A stretch of DNA of 64,000 bases. Source: Glossina fuscipes. Its lineage: Eukaryota; Arthropoda; Insecta; Diptera; Glossinidae. The notes under the pieces are model-generated. The model worked only from the letters and a program-made list of their open reading frames with translations. It was not told the DNA's origin and searched no databases. The first letter of the stretch is position 1. The number at the start of each line of letters is the position of its first letter. Positions 35,106-47,480 of this stretch are shown piece after piece. Location: assembly GCF_014805625.2 (NCBI RefSeq), contig NW_023998449.1, positions 25,461 to 89,460 on the forward strand. Reading direction: 5' to 3'. Made by a program: the position numbers and the translations under genes.

Positions 35106-36110
35106 AATTGTTATTATTATTATTATTATTACTATAATTTTAGAATAATGAAATAAGTTCTTAGACTAAAAAAAAGACATTGAGCATTAGCAGCACAGGC
35201 TATCGGCTCTAATATAAATAAATGTACATTAGATAATGAGTTTAGTAGTATTAATAAAGTAATATATTGAATTTATATTCGGTTCTGAGTCTGAGTTTAG
35301 AATGTCCAAAGGGTTACACGCTCCAAAAGAATCCTTCTAGGCAAGGAAAACTTGAGGCAGTCGCAGAGAATGTACTTTACAGTTAGAATTTGTCCACAAC
35401 TGCAGATTTGGGAGGAAGACTTCTTCAAGATCCATTGGTGAGTTGCAATTGTATGACCCAGGCGAATTCTCGAAAATGTTTGGATCTTGGTTTTCTCAAC
35501 ATTTGTTGGATATAGAGGTGGAGTTAATTGAGGGGTAAAGCAAGAGTAGTGTTTGATGATGGTATTGTAAATTTCCTTCTGCAAATTTTTACTTTAACTT
35601 TTCTCCCAATGTATCTATGAAGATCCAACTTTTCCATGACATCATCCATAATTAGAAGAAGCAGCATCCTTTGCCGCTCGATCAGCCTGCTCATTTCCCA
35701 ACAAACCTATGTGACTTGGTACCCATAACATTTTAATTTTTCCGTCGGGTGTTGTAATTATATTCCTTAATTTGTTGATGGTGCTCCATCTCGAAGTCGA
35801 AGGATTCCGAATCGCTTGTACTACAGACAAACTGTCGGTAACAATGACGGTTTTGAGTTTGTTTTTATGGGCAAGGTTCGCAGCATGAAGGATAGTTCTG
35901 GCTTCGGTTGTGAAAGTTGAAGTACTTTCGTGAAATATCGATTTGGAGACGCAACTTTCAAGTTCTAAGGTAGATATGCAATTTTCCTGGAACATGGCAC
36001 ATCTATCAATATTATTTGAAAGAGATATTGGAATCCTTTTATTTTCGACGAAAGCACGGGGGGCTCTATCAGATGTTGAAGTGAAGACCATATAGCCTGG
36101 AGCATCTACG
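35106..36110 (-). mobile_element. I-clade element copy B, internally deleted, TAA tail
   Basis: Read on the minus strand, 36091-35642 begins in the linker before the reverse transcriptase ('AFVENKRIPISLSNNIDRCA'). It jumps directly into the RNase H domain ('SIFHESTSTFTTEARTIL'), so the whole reverse transcriptase is missing. RNase H motifs 'VIVTDSLSVVQA' and 'PSHIGLLGNEQADRAAKDAA' follow. After a shift, 35584-35297 gives the C-terminal tail with a CxC...C zinc-like motif ('SSQICSCGQILTVKYILCDC'). The 3' UTR ends in eight or so TAA units at 35109-35132, the hallmark of I elements. It is closely similar to copy C next to it. Confidence 0.85.
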
Positions 36111-36324
36111 TGCTTTTCTGCTTTCTGTCTACCTGTACCATATCTCGTCAGTAATCATAAATTACTAAATACTGTCTCAATATATATTTAAAGACTCGAT
36201 CACATCCTAGTGAAATGTTCCTGATTTTCGAATTTAACCTAACAAAAGTAAAAAGAAAGACTTCTTCCAGACAAAGTTCGGAACTCAATTCTATCACCAA
36301 GGAAAATCGACGGTATGAACCAAA

Positions 36325-37410
36325 TATTATTATTATTATTTTAATTTTAGACTAATGAAATGAATTCTTAGACTAAAAAAAAGACATTGAGCACTAACAA
36401 CACAGGCTATCGGCTCTAATTGTAAAAAAGAATAATAAAATGTACATTAGATAATGAGCTTGGTAGTATTAATAAAGTAATGTATAGAATTGATATTCTG
36501 TTCTGAAGCTGATTGTAGAATGTTCAAAGGGTTAATCGTTCCAAATGCAATACCTCTAGCCAAGGAAAAGTTGAGGCAGTCGCAGAGATTGTGCTTTATA
36601 GTAAGAGTTTGTCCACAACTGCAGATTGGGGAAGAAGACTTCTTTAGGATCCATTGGTGAGTTGCAATTGTATGACCAAGGCGAATTCTCGAAAATGTTT
36701 GGATCTTGGTTTTCTCAACATTTGTTGGATATAGAGGTGGAGTTAATTGAGGGTTAATGCAAGAGTAGTGTTGATGATAGTATTGTAAATTTTCGTCTGC
36801 AATTTTCTCTTTAACTTTACTTCCAATGTATCTTTGAAGATCCAACTTTTCCATGACATCATCCATAATTAGAGGAGCAGAAGGAGATCCTTTGCCGCTC
36901 GATCAGCCTGCTCATTTCCCAATAAACCGATGTGAATTGGTACCCATAACATTTTAATTTTTCCGTCGGGTGTAGTAATTACATTTCTTAATTTGTTGAT
37001 GGTGCTCCATCTCGAAGTCGAAGGGTTTCGAATAGCTTGTAATAAGGACAAACTGTCGGCAACAATGACCGCTTTGAGTTTGCTTTTATGGACAAGGTTC
37101 GCAACGCGAAGGATAGCTCTGGCTTCGGTTGTGAACGTTGAAGGACTTTCGGGAAATATGTGATTGAGAAGAACCTGTCCTGTAGCATCTACCACGGCAC
37201 AAGCAGGAGGCAGGCCAAAAGATTTTGAGCCGTCTGTGTATAAAAGGTTGCAACCAGTACTCTCCAATAGTTGGGTTTTTTCAGCTATTAGATTCCTGAA
37301 GACGTAATTTGGAGTATCTTCTTTTTTGTACATAGACAGCGAGATGTCAAAAGAGCAGTCTTTCAAAATCCACGGAGGTTTAACACCAAAAGAGCGGAAA
37401 ATTGTTAATA
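36325..37410 (-). mobile_element. I-clade element copy C, 5'-truncated, TAA tail
   Basis: The minus-strand frame 37432-36869 is homologous to the element at 12651-13520 from 'RSFGVKPPWILKDCSFDISL' through 'TGCNLLYTDGSK' to 'LGNEQADRAAK'. A frameshift leads into 36866-36447, 'MDDVMEKLDLQRYIGSKVKE' and the zinc-like tail 'SSPICSCGQTLTIKHNLCDC'. The 3' UTR ends in TAA units at 36330-36345. Homology at the 5' side stops near 37405, a typical 5' truncation from incomplete reverse transcription. Codons are mostly intact, so this is a fairly recent insertion. Confidence 0.88.
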
Positions 37411-37689
37411 TTAAAATATTAGAAAAGAACAAAAAATTGTTATAAAAAGATTAATATATTAACCAAAATTGCCAAACGACTGCCTGCATTGTAGACTTAA
37501 GTTATAGGAATTTACACACGAGAAATTTTAGTAGATTATTTTGCCTTGTTTTTTCCTGAATAAAAAAAAAAGTGATTTTAAGATTTCTGAGTATTTTGTT
37601 TACTTCAAGCAAATAATGCATTGATAATTAAATAAAAGCAAAAAAAGAAAAAAGGGCGCAGGAGAAGTCTTTCATATGAATAATTATTA

Positions 37690-38205
37690 AACTGTGCTGT
37701 GAAGAATCGCATAAGTTGACGTCAATGCTTTGTTAAAAGCGTTAGAAAAGCGGAAAGAAATATGTTTCATTTGACAAACCAATCACATTTTAAAGAAAAT
37801 AAATTTATAAAGGGAAGACCGCCAAAAGATAGACAAACATTCTACACTCACAGCACAAACCATAGAATCGTGTTTAATTTTTTCTATTCTTTTCTGTTCA
37901 GCAATCTGTTCAGAACTTCGGAATCAAACAACAACTAATCTGCTCAAAATACACAGACGGACTATGCACCTTTCTTCTTGTCACGGTTCTCTCTTGCATA
38001 ATAGAGAGATTTAGCAAGAAAGACCATTATTATCACTAAAAATTTTTTTTTCTTTCTTCGGCGACTCCCCTATAAAAAATTCATTGCAAATAGAAGAGCA
38101 CTGCGTAGACACACATTGGGGTGTGCAAAGATTAGTATTCAGTGTTTCGAAACTATAGTTCGAAATACAGTTTTTGAACATTTCTCTAGATTGAGCTGTT
38201 ACAAC
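37690..38205 (+). mobile_element. Possible LTR with TATA-type promoter
   Basis: The region contains CCCTATAAAAAATTC at 38068, followed about 30-90 bases later by TCAGT-like initiators (38138). It ends near TTGAGCTGTTACA (38203), compatible with an LTR end. T- and A-rich runs precede it. No matching 5' end or target duplication was identified, and no second copy is in the window. A cellular promoter without its gene is an alternative; the 24-codon frame downstream (38270-38344) is too short to support one. Confidence 0.25.
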
Positions 38206-38827
38206 CCGGACAAGCTGAGAGTCGCAAAGTGGAAGAGGATTATTTAAGTACTACAGCACTGTCGATCTATGAAAATAGATCGATGTGTAAAGGCACCTCA
38301 GTTGAGTGAGGAAGTTGGACGATTGCTGGCACAAGGTTTATAAATTTTATAAAAATATAATCATATAAGTGATTTTTAGAACTACAACTCGCACAAAAAT
38401 GTGCATAAAAATTATGTAAAATTAAATACTACTACCTATTTTGATTGAGAAAATCTTTTATATATTGGAAACTAAATGTAAATTTCTAGCAAATCGATTA
38501 CGATCATTTCAACATTCAAATTCATTTATTTATAGCCCAACATAAATTCTACAAATTTTCTTTTCATTTTGAATGCTTATTATTGTTTACCATATGTAGT
38601 TTGTTTATACAAAACATACAAACGTGAATTTAGATCTAATTTTTTGCGACTCTCTCAGTTATTAAAACGTTGTAAGGAAAATTTGAAGGGTTTTTCTTGG
38701 CGATAATGAATTGTCGCCCAAAAATGAGATAATCACGGCGTCAATCGCCTGACCCCGCCAAATTCTTCATATCATATTTCGGAATGTTTCCAGCAGTTTC
38801 TTCGACTTGTATGAATAGTCTATCAAC

Positions 38828-39085
38828 CTATGGGCAACGCCTTGTGATGGTTTTCATCGCAAGGCTTACGGTGAGCAATTTTAGAGTCTGATGGTCGGTT
38901 GTTTCATTGAAGTGGCGATCTTCTAGGTTTACCCAAACGATGGCCAGACTTCTTTTTTCTGCCACGAAGTAGATGGCTTTTACTCCACATTTTCTTCGCG
39001 TGGTATAAGCTATTACCCACTCCGTTCCATTTTGGTTTTGCGTCTTGACCGCACCCAATCCCACGTTGTACAATAATTTACGCAT
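38828..39085 (-). pseudogene. RNase H fragment of a gypsy-type LTR retrotransposon
   Basis: The 85-codon minus-strand frame has 'GLGAVKTQNQNGTEWVIAYT', then 'YFVAEKRSLAIVWVNLEDRH' and 'FNETTDHQTLKLL'. These match the order G-L-G-A-V...AY-x-S-R...E-x-x-x-L-A-I-V-W...TDH-x-x-L-K in the RNase H domain following the reverse transcriptase of gypsy elements. The first catalytic Asp lies just beyond the break at 39085. The fragment is bounded by the R1-like relic on one side and fades below 38828. Confidence 0.8.
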
Positions 39086-39099
39086 TAAATTCGGAGCAC

Positions 39100-40290
39100 G
39101 CGAGCACTGGTGTCTCCGCTAATCGGCGTTTTAATTCGTCAAATGTTTTTTGCTGTTTTAAGCTATGGAATATATTATTGGGGAAAATTAATTATCCAGA
39201 ATGAGCTTGATTTGCATGCTGTTCACCAGTCCGAGTATCAACAAAAAAGCGAAGGAAACGGTCTCTCATGGGCCCCAAATGAAAAGCAGAATCGCTAGAA
39301 AAGAGGCACAGCTCTCCGTTAAAATTATTGAGCGAATTATAAAAGCTTGTGATAGTATAATGGCAAAACGTTGCTTCTATTAGCGGATGGACTCAGCATA
39401 TTGGTGGACCGACGAGATAGCCAAATTAAGAGCTCAATGCAACACCGCAAGAAGACTATACCAAAGATTGAGGAGAACCCGTGTCTACTTTAGCCAAAAA
39501 TTCGGGCGAAAGCAATTTAAAAAACAATTATGAGCAGCAATGGAAACAGTTTCTAGAATCTAATTGACGAGTTAAACAAGTTATCTAGGGTCTCGGCATA
39601 TAGGTTGGTTACAAAGAAGTTAAAACCTTTAAACTAACTGCTGTGTCCAGAGTTTGTGAAAGAAATAGTCGGCACCTTGCTTCCGCAGAAAATCATGTTT
39701 GCATTCGGGCCATTGAGGGGGGTGAGAGATAACATTAGGTTTACCTGGCCTGAGGAAATTGTAGCAGTTGCAAATGAAATAAAAAACCAGAGCGCGCCTG
39801 GTCCTGATGGTGTACCAAGCAGCGGTATAAATCAATGTTGTGAACGTTGGTGCTACCTATTTGTTGATTACTGGATGGTCAGGGACCAACCTGTGGAATG
39901 TGATGTGCAACGATATTCTGAGATTACCTCTCCCAGGGAGGAGCTTCCGTCGCGGATTTTGCTGATGACGTAGCTGCAACGATCGTGGCAAAGACTATCG
40001 CTCCAGCGAATACAACTACCAGCATGATGGTGCCGTGAGTGGATTTAAATCTGACAGAAGGCAACACAGAGCTCAAGGAAGAAGCTTGCGAAAGTTACAA
40101 TTAAACTAAATTAAGGAAAGAGTCACAAGATACCGATAAAAAGATAAAAATCTAGATGTGATGGGATATCAAAATCGATAGGAGGTAGCAAAGTCGCTGG
40201 CGCGCTTACTACCAAATTTTCGGGGCCCAAAGCAAGATCATAGAAAGCTGATGGCAGAAGTGGTAACTGCGACGATACCGCACGGCTCTT
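39100..40290 (+). pseudogene. R1-clade-like non-LTR retrotransposon relic
   Basis: Plus-strand pieces in several frames follow ORF2 of R1-clade elements. Near 39402 is 'YWWTDEIAKLRAQCNTARRL' (linker between endonuclease and reverse transcriptase). Near 39745 is 'FTWPEEIVAVANEIKNQSAP' and 'GPDGVPSSGI'. Near 39885 is 'LWNVMCNDILRLPLP', then 'GFADDVAATIVAKTIAP' (the xADD catalytic pair). Near 40170 is 'VAKSLARLLPNFRGP'. A large deletion removed the first palm motif. It is heavily shifted and dead. The clade is inferred from the WNVM...LRLPLP and AKxxxRLxPNxxGP patterns. Confidence 0.72.
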
Positions 40291-40299
40291 CCGTGTAGA

Positions 40300-43200
40300 A
40301 AAAGGCAAGAGGTAGATGATGCAAAGCACGCATCTGAGAAAATACAAATTCCATACAATTGAGAATGTTTGAATAAATTTCTTTACATGTATTGTGCCAC
40401 TTTCGAGCATAAGCGTATACAATTATCAAGAATTTTGCATGAAAGTGGCACGTATACTTCTAGTGTAGGGGCTGCTTTGAACACTGGAGTAAGTAAGGCC
40501 GTAACGACCTAGCTTTATGCAAAATCCTGTATTCATAACGGTTTTTCGAGCTAAATGACATTATTATGCAAGAGAGAACTTCGAAAAGATGTAAAATCCA
40601 AAGCCCGTCTTCGTGATTTGAACAGATGTTTTTTTTCCTTTTAAAGCTTTGGGCAAGAAGACAATTTGGATTTGTGCGAGCAGATTAAGGAAGAAATCCT
40701 TTAAATGCATATGTTTATTACATCCCTGTTGTCGACGGAATCTACGTCGTCTCCTTACTCCTGTGGCTAGGCTGCTCGTACGGTGCTGGAGTAATTGACG
40801 GCTTTGTTAATGCTTATTCGGTGTTGTCGTTTCTCTGGAGGGCTCATCCAGGCATCTTTACCGCTGCTACCAGTTTTATTCTTAGATGGAAGGTTTTAAT
40901 TTTTTTAAAGCTTTCTTCCATTTTTATTAGCTCGTTCTATAAGTTTTAGGTTGCATTCAGTAAGCTGCGTAAATTTTTTACGAATTAAATTAGATCAGTT
41001 AATATTAACTATTTTGAATTATGAGAAGCAAAAAGACAATGAGAAGGCTAAATGTATGTTTATTTATCTATTTATTCAATATTCAGCTATACATTTCGTA
41101 GTTATCAGCTGCTTAACCACTTTCTTAACCTACTATAACTAATATGATGGGTGGACGAACAACCACACAGTTTTAGGCAAGTTAAAAGAAGACAACAGTA
41201 TTTATACAGTGCTTAGGTAGCAATGCTCCTACAGTTAACATTTTAAACTAAGTCTAAATTTAAGAAAATTGTTTCTTGTTTTAACTAGTTTCGCTATTGA
41301 TTTGCTATTGCGAAATATTTTCTTAATTCATCTATTTATTTATTTATTATAAGACTAACTAGTTCGCTATCGACATAGTATTCTTAGCCATGATCAAATC
41401 TCAAAGACCTTATCGAATACAGATAATTATCAAACGAAGTATTTGAACATTGGTGGACTTTCCCAAAAAAATCTGCATAAAGATTGGCTATTACAGTCAC
41501 CCAACGTGATACAAAATGTCCAAAGTTCACGAAGGAAGGACGTCTTGTTACTTTTCGTTTAGAATTTCCGAAGTTGAAGAAGCCTCTGAAATTTTTAAGA
41601 AGTTGGAGTCCGCTGTAAGTAAAGCCCAACATCAGACTACGTTACAAGTTTTATTTTAACACCCAAAAACTCAATTGTTGTAGGCATAGGATGACTAACG
41701 ATTAACCGAAGCTAGCACCACAAAGTAATCGAAATTAACAGCATTTAAAAACACATTTCGTAGTTACGTATTGAAAAAACGGGCATTCCGATACAGTATT
41801 TCCAGCAGATGCCAGCTCTCAATTAGTATTTTGGCTGGTGAACTAATTGCGAAGCAATATTGTTTCGCCACAGGTTTGTTTAGTCAAAACATCGAATCTA
41901 TACCGAAAAGATTCAATTGATAGAGAAGTTCCCGTAAATCTGATCTTCCAATTGTAAATGATTTCGCTTACTTTGTTAATTTGCAGAGTTCTTCCTGAGT
42001 TGTTCGTATTTGGTGGTACTCCAGGACCTTGTAAATTCCCAGACTGATACCATGAGGTCCATGAGGTTGATCTAATGGCTGCTGGCTAATGCGATGTGGT
42101 GGGCAAATTTATTTCTCTTAATCCTTCTTAGATGTTTTTTTGAAACATCGCTCATCGTTACGCTAAGAAATTCAAGAGTTTCGATTGTTGAGGTTGTACT
42201 GACGCCAGTACCATTTTACTAATTTATTGTGTAAGTTCGGAAGACAAAGACCGCGATAGATGGGTTGGATCTGGTGCAGTAGCCATATCTGCTTTATCTC
42301 TATCTTACTTATTTTGTTGTCTAGCTAATATTTTTCCGAAAATATCTTCTATGGGCAAATTGGTTTGGCAATTAAGACAATGTTGAGAGTTATTCAGGGA
42401 TGCCTTCAGACACGATCTATGAAAGACGTCATCACAAATCGTTCTATTAAAGTTCCTTTTGGGGTCTAACTCGTTGTGACAAATAAAACAAATAAGACTC
42501 TGTCTGGAAAATGGTTAAATCCTCTCACTTTGACGTAACGACATGAGAAAGCACCGCAACAGACTTTCAAGTTATTTTGCGTACAAAGTTAATAATCATA
42601 AAGATTTCTGTGAACTAATGACTGAGTTGTGGCAAAGTAACGGTACTCAAAGTAAATTGTCAATAGCACAGTTACATTGTTAGATCTTGACTGGTTCAGT
42701 AAATTTATATGTGTGTGTAGACGTGTCGTATTAGTGTAGTGAAAAAACTAAAAACAAAAAAAAAAAATCATTTAATAAAGTAAGTTCTTGCTATGCTTGG
42801 ATTAAGCCAATATATTACCAGAATCAATTATTTCTAAAGAGGCAATAGCAAAATTTAATGCTTTGAATGTCTTCCAGACAACAATCCATAATTAGGATCT
42901 GCTTAGTCATAAAGCAAGAACAGATATTCCAATTTATGTAGTATAACGCCATATCAAGGTTCATTCGAATCCAAACCTAGAATAAGATATTCCGTTAATG
43001 TAGCTAATTACCAGAAAATGTCAAGAAAACAAATTGTTTAAGTGGTTCACCCCAAATACCAAAGTTTAGTCCAGTTGTACTCCAGAATCTAACATATCCT
43101 GACTTCGAATGAACTAATGCCGTATATCCAGGCCGTCGCACCATAGCTTAGCCAAGTCGAAATCTAAAGGTAATATTCCGATGATGCAAAAATCTGAACA

Positions 43201-44200
43201 CTACAAATGGTAATTTAGAAAACCGCACAGTTCAAGGACTCCATCGCATATCATTAAACAATAATAATAACTCAAACTTGAGGCGCCAATAAAAATTTTA
43301 TGTAGCATACTTAAAGGGCTCTTAACGAAATCGGACTATATCGCCGAAATTGGGGGGGTCCATAAGAGAAATTTGCCCTACAGAATTTTTCTAATTTTTA
43401 TGTGTTGTTAGTGAAAGTGTAATGTAATGAGTAAACATACTTCGTATCATTCAAAACACTTTAGGTAGAAAACATTTTAATAATTAAAATAAACAATATG
43501 AATAATAAATTACAAAACAAAACATATAGTTAATGATGAGCTATAAATTATTGCAAAAATGACTTATTTAATTAGCAATAACACTTACTTCACCCATTTA
43601 AAAATTCGCCGAAAGTACATTCGTATTTTTAATTAAATAATTTAATTAAACAATTAAATAACTCTGCTCGAGATGTATAGGTAAATAAATATCACCGCTG
43701 CTTTGTTGAGGTTTTAAACTCTCATCACGGGTTTCGGAACTACGATGCCTCTGCAGACGTGTAATCGTCAAAACAGTAAGGGCTGCTGAATTTGATGTGT
43801 AGGATTTTCGTAACGATAAAACGGGAACAAGATGGCGAAAAAAATTTGAATTTATACAAAACCAATTCGATGCTGATTTAAGGTTCATCAAGAAGCTGGA
43901 ACCACGCCGGCTTCGACTTTTATATTTATATGGCTTACGTCGGCTGTGGCATGGATTTTGGTCAGGAAAAATGTTTAAACGAAACTCGAAATAATTGTAA
44001 CAGGAATAACCTTCAGAACTTCTTTACTTATGAATTCTTGAAATGCATTAATTGTTCAACGATTAATTTCATTACATTCCTTATTTTTTGCAATGAGTGT
44101 TCAAAACCGTTAATTGCAATTTTAATGCAATGCGAATTAATGCACTGCTGAGGTGTTAATAAACTTGTAAAACGTATGGGTCAATTCTGAATTGATTAAA
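40300..44200. other. AT-rich intergenic DNA, no gene recognised
   Basis: About 3.9 kb without a recognisable gene, RNA or repeat. Open frames such as 40422-40123, 41632-41384 and 43891-43646 (all minus) and 43930-44151 (plus) have no known motif and no splice context. Confidence 0.4.
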
Positions 44201-44204
44201 CCAT

Positions 44205-44360
44205 GTCTGTCCGTCTGTCCGCATAATGGTTATTATCTCCTAGCCGCAAAACTGAGTCAGTGACAAACTTAGTAGAGATATTGAACGCATCTGCACATCT
44301 GGTATCGAAAATGGGCCAAATTGATCAGAGCAGACGTTCGCAGTAAAACGTAAATCGAAC
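44205..44360 (+). repeat. Fly-type dispersed repeat with GTCTGTCCGTCTGTCCG core
   Basis: 'GTCTGTCCGTCTGTCCGC' is followed by 'TTATCTCCTAGCCGCAAAAC' and a degenerate continuation similar in layout to D1 (xxCTxxCCTGGCCGCAAAxxT). Related pieces lie near 30355 and 53570. Confidence 0.45.
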
Positions 44361-44751
44361 GCAACTCCGTTTCTCTAAGCAAAAAGTTGTGAGTCATTGT
44401 AGGCTCATTATTCACGAATTATGAATGATAGAAGGCTGAAATTTGAAAATGTAACGAATATCAATTTATTTATTTATTTATATATTATGGACATTTTTCA
44501 ATTTTTTCTTCTTAATTCTCTCATTAATTCAAATTATATCATGTTTCCCCGACCATCTCTTCATCGCATACCTGTTGCATAAAAATTGAATCAAGAAGCA
44601 CTCCAATGGTATCTTAGAATTTCTAAGAAGCATTCCAACAGACTCTAAGAATTTCTAAAAATCAAAGGTAAAGTCTCTCTGAATTTGTAAAAATCAATCA
44701 TAGAGTCTCTAAAGATGAGCGAAAACCACTCAGAATTAATTTAATTATCAT

Positions 44752-45055
44752 TGTGACCAGACTGTACATTCACTTTCTCGCTCACCCCTCGACGAACTAA
44801 ATTTCTCTAACTTTCTCTAGCAATGACAAACTTGACTAAATACACAATCTCTCTCTTCAGTCGCCAAATTTAAATACTCTTTTAAGTCGCAAAATTTAAT
44901 TACCCTCTTAAGTCGCCGAATTTATATGTAGATGCAAACACACGGTGAAGAAGTTCACGCTTTTTTTTTTAATTTAACGCAATGAATACTACTCTCCCCC
45001 CTCAGAGCCGAAGAATCTGTGAGGCCAAAATCAAGAATGACTTTGATCCCTCACA
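44752..45055. mobile_element. LTR-like segment with TGTGA...TCACA ends
   Basis: The segment starts TGTGACCAGACTG and ends ATCCCTCACA. It carries CT-rich and 'AAGTCGCxxAATTTA' short repeats. A diverged version of its end (GAGAATCCGTAAGGCCAAAA ... GTCCTCACA) lies at 45278-45327. No target duplication was found. It may be an LTR of the gypsy-type relic whose gag lies at 46077-46790. The assignment is tentative. Confidence 0.4.
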
Positions 45056-45379
45056 ATGCACACTAGAAAAAAACACCGAGGCATTTTGATCTTTGCTGGA
45101 GCAAGACTCTCTCTGACTCCTTCGATTGCTTCACTAAAACTAAACCTACCCTTTTCTAGTCTTATTCTATTCCTAAGGTATGTTAATCTATTCTTATTCT
45201 ATTCCTATGCTATCTTATTCTATTCTTATTCTATTCTTAACCTATCTCAAGCTAGCACTCCCTTCCCCTCACCAAGGACGGAGAATCCGTAAGGCCAAAA
45301 CGAGGGAAGACTTTGGGTCCTCACAGATCCTCCGTTCTTCGGGGGAAAGAAGTGACAGAAGTTACGCCTATCCGATAAT

Positions 45380-46800
45380 GGCCGGTCGGTGACGCGGTTG
45401 TTTGCTTCTGCAGTCGCGTTTCATGCTGCTGGTGGTGATTGTTGGGCCGAAAGATGGCCGCAGAGCGCTCATAGCACGGAGCTGTTGTGGTTGACGGCGC
45501 AGAGCCTGTTGCCCGAGCAGAGCAGGGTGCTATCGTTCTACTATGATATGGCTTTTCGACATCGGAGTGTCGGGTCGTTAGCCGTTGGTCCCTCAGCACT
45601 CGTGTACCTCTGGCTTTCCGACGTTGAGGTGCCGGACCGTTGGCCAGGGAGGATTGACAGACCCTTGGCTGTGGGTGACTTATTGTTGTTTTGTCGTTGT
45701 TCGTATACTGTTGACGATATTAAGATGTGCCCGCAGCGGATGACGTGAGCGTAGTTCGTTGTAAGGCTGTTGTTTGACGTCGTTGATGATGATGTTGCGA
45801 GGTGGGTGTTGTTTGGCATCTGGCATGGCTTCGTCATGGCTGATGCAATTTTCTTGTGTTTGGGCGTTTATAAAAGTGGTCGTTGTTGCGGTGATAATTA
45901 ATGTTGATACTAACGATGCTGAGATTATTATAGCTGTTGTTGTTGATGTTGTTACGGAACAGCCATTATGCGATCGTTACGCCGCTCGGTTGGCGTTTGC
46001 TGCTGTTTATGTAGATGTTGGTTGAAACGGTTGTGGCGTCATTGGTATTATCGTCGTGCTTCTCGGTTGGCGTTTGTTATTGTTTCCACCGCTGTTTATG
46101 TGAGTGCCGTTGATGTTGTTGTGACACCATTATGCGGATCGGTGTGCTGCTCGGATGACGCTTGTTGTTGTTTATGTAGATGTTAATTGATGTTGTTGTG
46201 TGCTCAGCGCCTCCGGATGTGGCGAGTGCCGTCCCGTTCGTGCAATCATATCGGTCGTGGCCGCTCTGGCCGCACATTCGGCTCTTTGGCAGCCTTGAAT
46301 CCGGCGTGCGTGCTCCGTTGTTCGGTGGGTCATGCCGCCGAACGCTTGTCTGCAGCTCACGATGTGTTTCGCCGGGTGCCTCGCGAAATGCGTTGGCCAT
46401 CGGGATCGCTTCCAAATTACTGGCGAGCTCCATTAGTTCGGCCATGTTACGAAGTTGGCGCGCCTTATGTACCACATGTAATTGGTTTGCGCTTTCGCGT
46501 AAATGCGCTCTAGTTGTTGCCCCATCGTCATACTGGTGTGGCGCATCAGGTCCTGTAGGACCAGCACGAAGTCGTGGAACTTCTCCCTGGGTCGCTGGTT
46601 GCGTCGACGAATGTCGTCTTCGAGTCGATTGAGGTGTCGCGGTCCTCAGGAAGTCAGCTCAGAATGTCCAGAGGACCGCCGTATGCCTCTGCAAGCTCCT
46701 CGACCCACTCGGTGAAGGCTGGAAGTCTATCAGTGTTTATTTCTTACTATTCGTCACGTGAGGGATCGAAATTAATAGTGGATTGAGGAAGCTTTTCCAA
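45380..46800 (-). pseudogene. Gag-like relic of a gypsy-type LTR retrotransposon
   Basis: This G+C-richer stretch reads best on the minus strand. 46760-46560 gives 'LPAFTEWVEELAEAYGGPLD' and 'DPGRSSTTS'. 46475-46077 gives 'ARQLRNMAELMELASNLEAI' and a zinc-knuckle-like 'MCGQSGHDRYDC' whose first Cys seems lost. It continues into Asn/Gln/His-rich low complexity coded by CAA/CAT triplets (46200-45750) and a Thr/Ser/Arg-rich region (45837-45321). Gag forms the particle core in such elements. Stops and frame changes make it inactive. Long plus-strand open frames over the same span are by-products of the triplet-rich composition. The family is uncertain. Confidence 0.55.
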
Positions 46801-46929
46801 CCATCACGCTAGTGGTATGTGAATGCGTGTGCACGCTTTCATTTAGGGGTAGCTGGCCCCTAACTGCTAAGAAATAGTTACGGGTAATAATTGTTTGCTT
46901 AAATGCTGTGACACGTTAGTATGGCACTC

Positions 46930-47480
46930 GGAAAAATTACGAGAAGATGTGGATATGCGTTATGGGTGTAATGAGATCTTGTACAATGCAATTGTAATTC
47001 GAATTCGCTAATTAAAATGTTCTCTTTTACTCTTGTTTTTTTTTCTTTTACTCTGCAAATGCATTCTACAAATCCTCTCTCGTTTCTTCGTGTTCCATCT
47101 TCTCTGCAACGCTTTTTATCCTATGCTGTTACAAGAAATCAATCGAACTAGTTTTTCTGGTTGTGATCGGTGTCGTTGGCCTACGCTTAAATCTTGATAG
47201 GTAGAAGAAAACATAAGCCTTATGAACCCAAATAAATTTACTGAAAAGGATACGCGAAGCTATCTATGGAATAGATTCATTCAACAATTCATTCTTCAAC
47301 CAATTTGCAACGGCTGTTTGTCTTATTTGTGAAATGACTTCTCGAAGTGGATTGACGGTCTCCCTTTTCAATTTGTTTTTATTTTTGTACATTTAAGTTT
47401 CACCACTAGGAGGATGTGCTTGTTGTGGGTTGTTGAATGGAATTTTAATGTTCTATTTTTTTTTTTTTTTTGGAATGCTA
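46930..47480. repeat. Diverged direct repeat, copy 1 (partner at 48370)
   Basis: Landmarks GAGATCTTGTACAATGCAAT, 'CTGCAAATGCATT', 'ACATTTAAGTTTCACCACTA' and GATGTGCTTGTTGTG recur in the same order at 48370-48960. The middle parts are not alignable by eye. Probably untranslated or LTR sequence of the same element family. Confidence 0.6.

Noticed and set aside
38270..38344. 24-codon plus-strand peptide frame after the promoter-like region
   Set aside because: Too short and without homology or a conserved context to be called a gene.
39100..40290. R1 insertion in 28S rDNA
   Set aside because: Coding relic resembles the R1 clade, but there is no 28S sequence on either side.
45389..46786. Several long plus-strand open frames in the G+C-rich stretch
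   Set aside because: They lie opposite the gag-like relic, arise from triplet-rich composition and show no motif.
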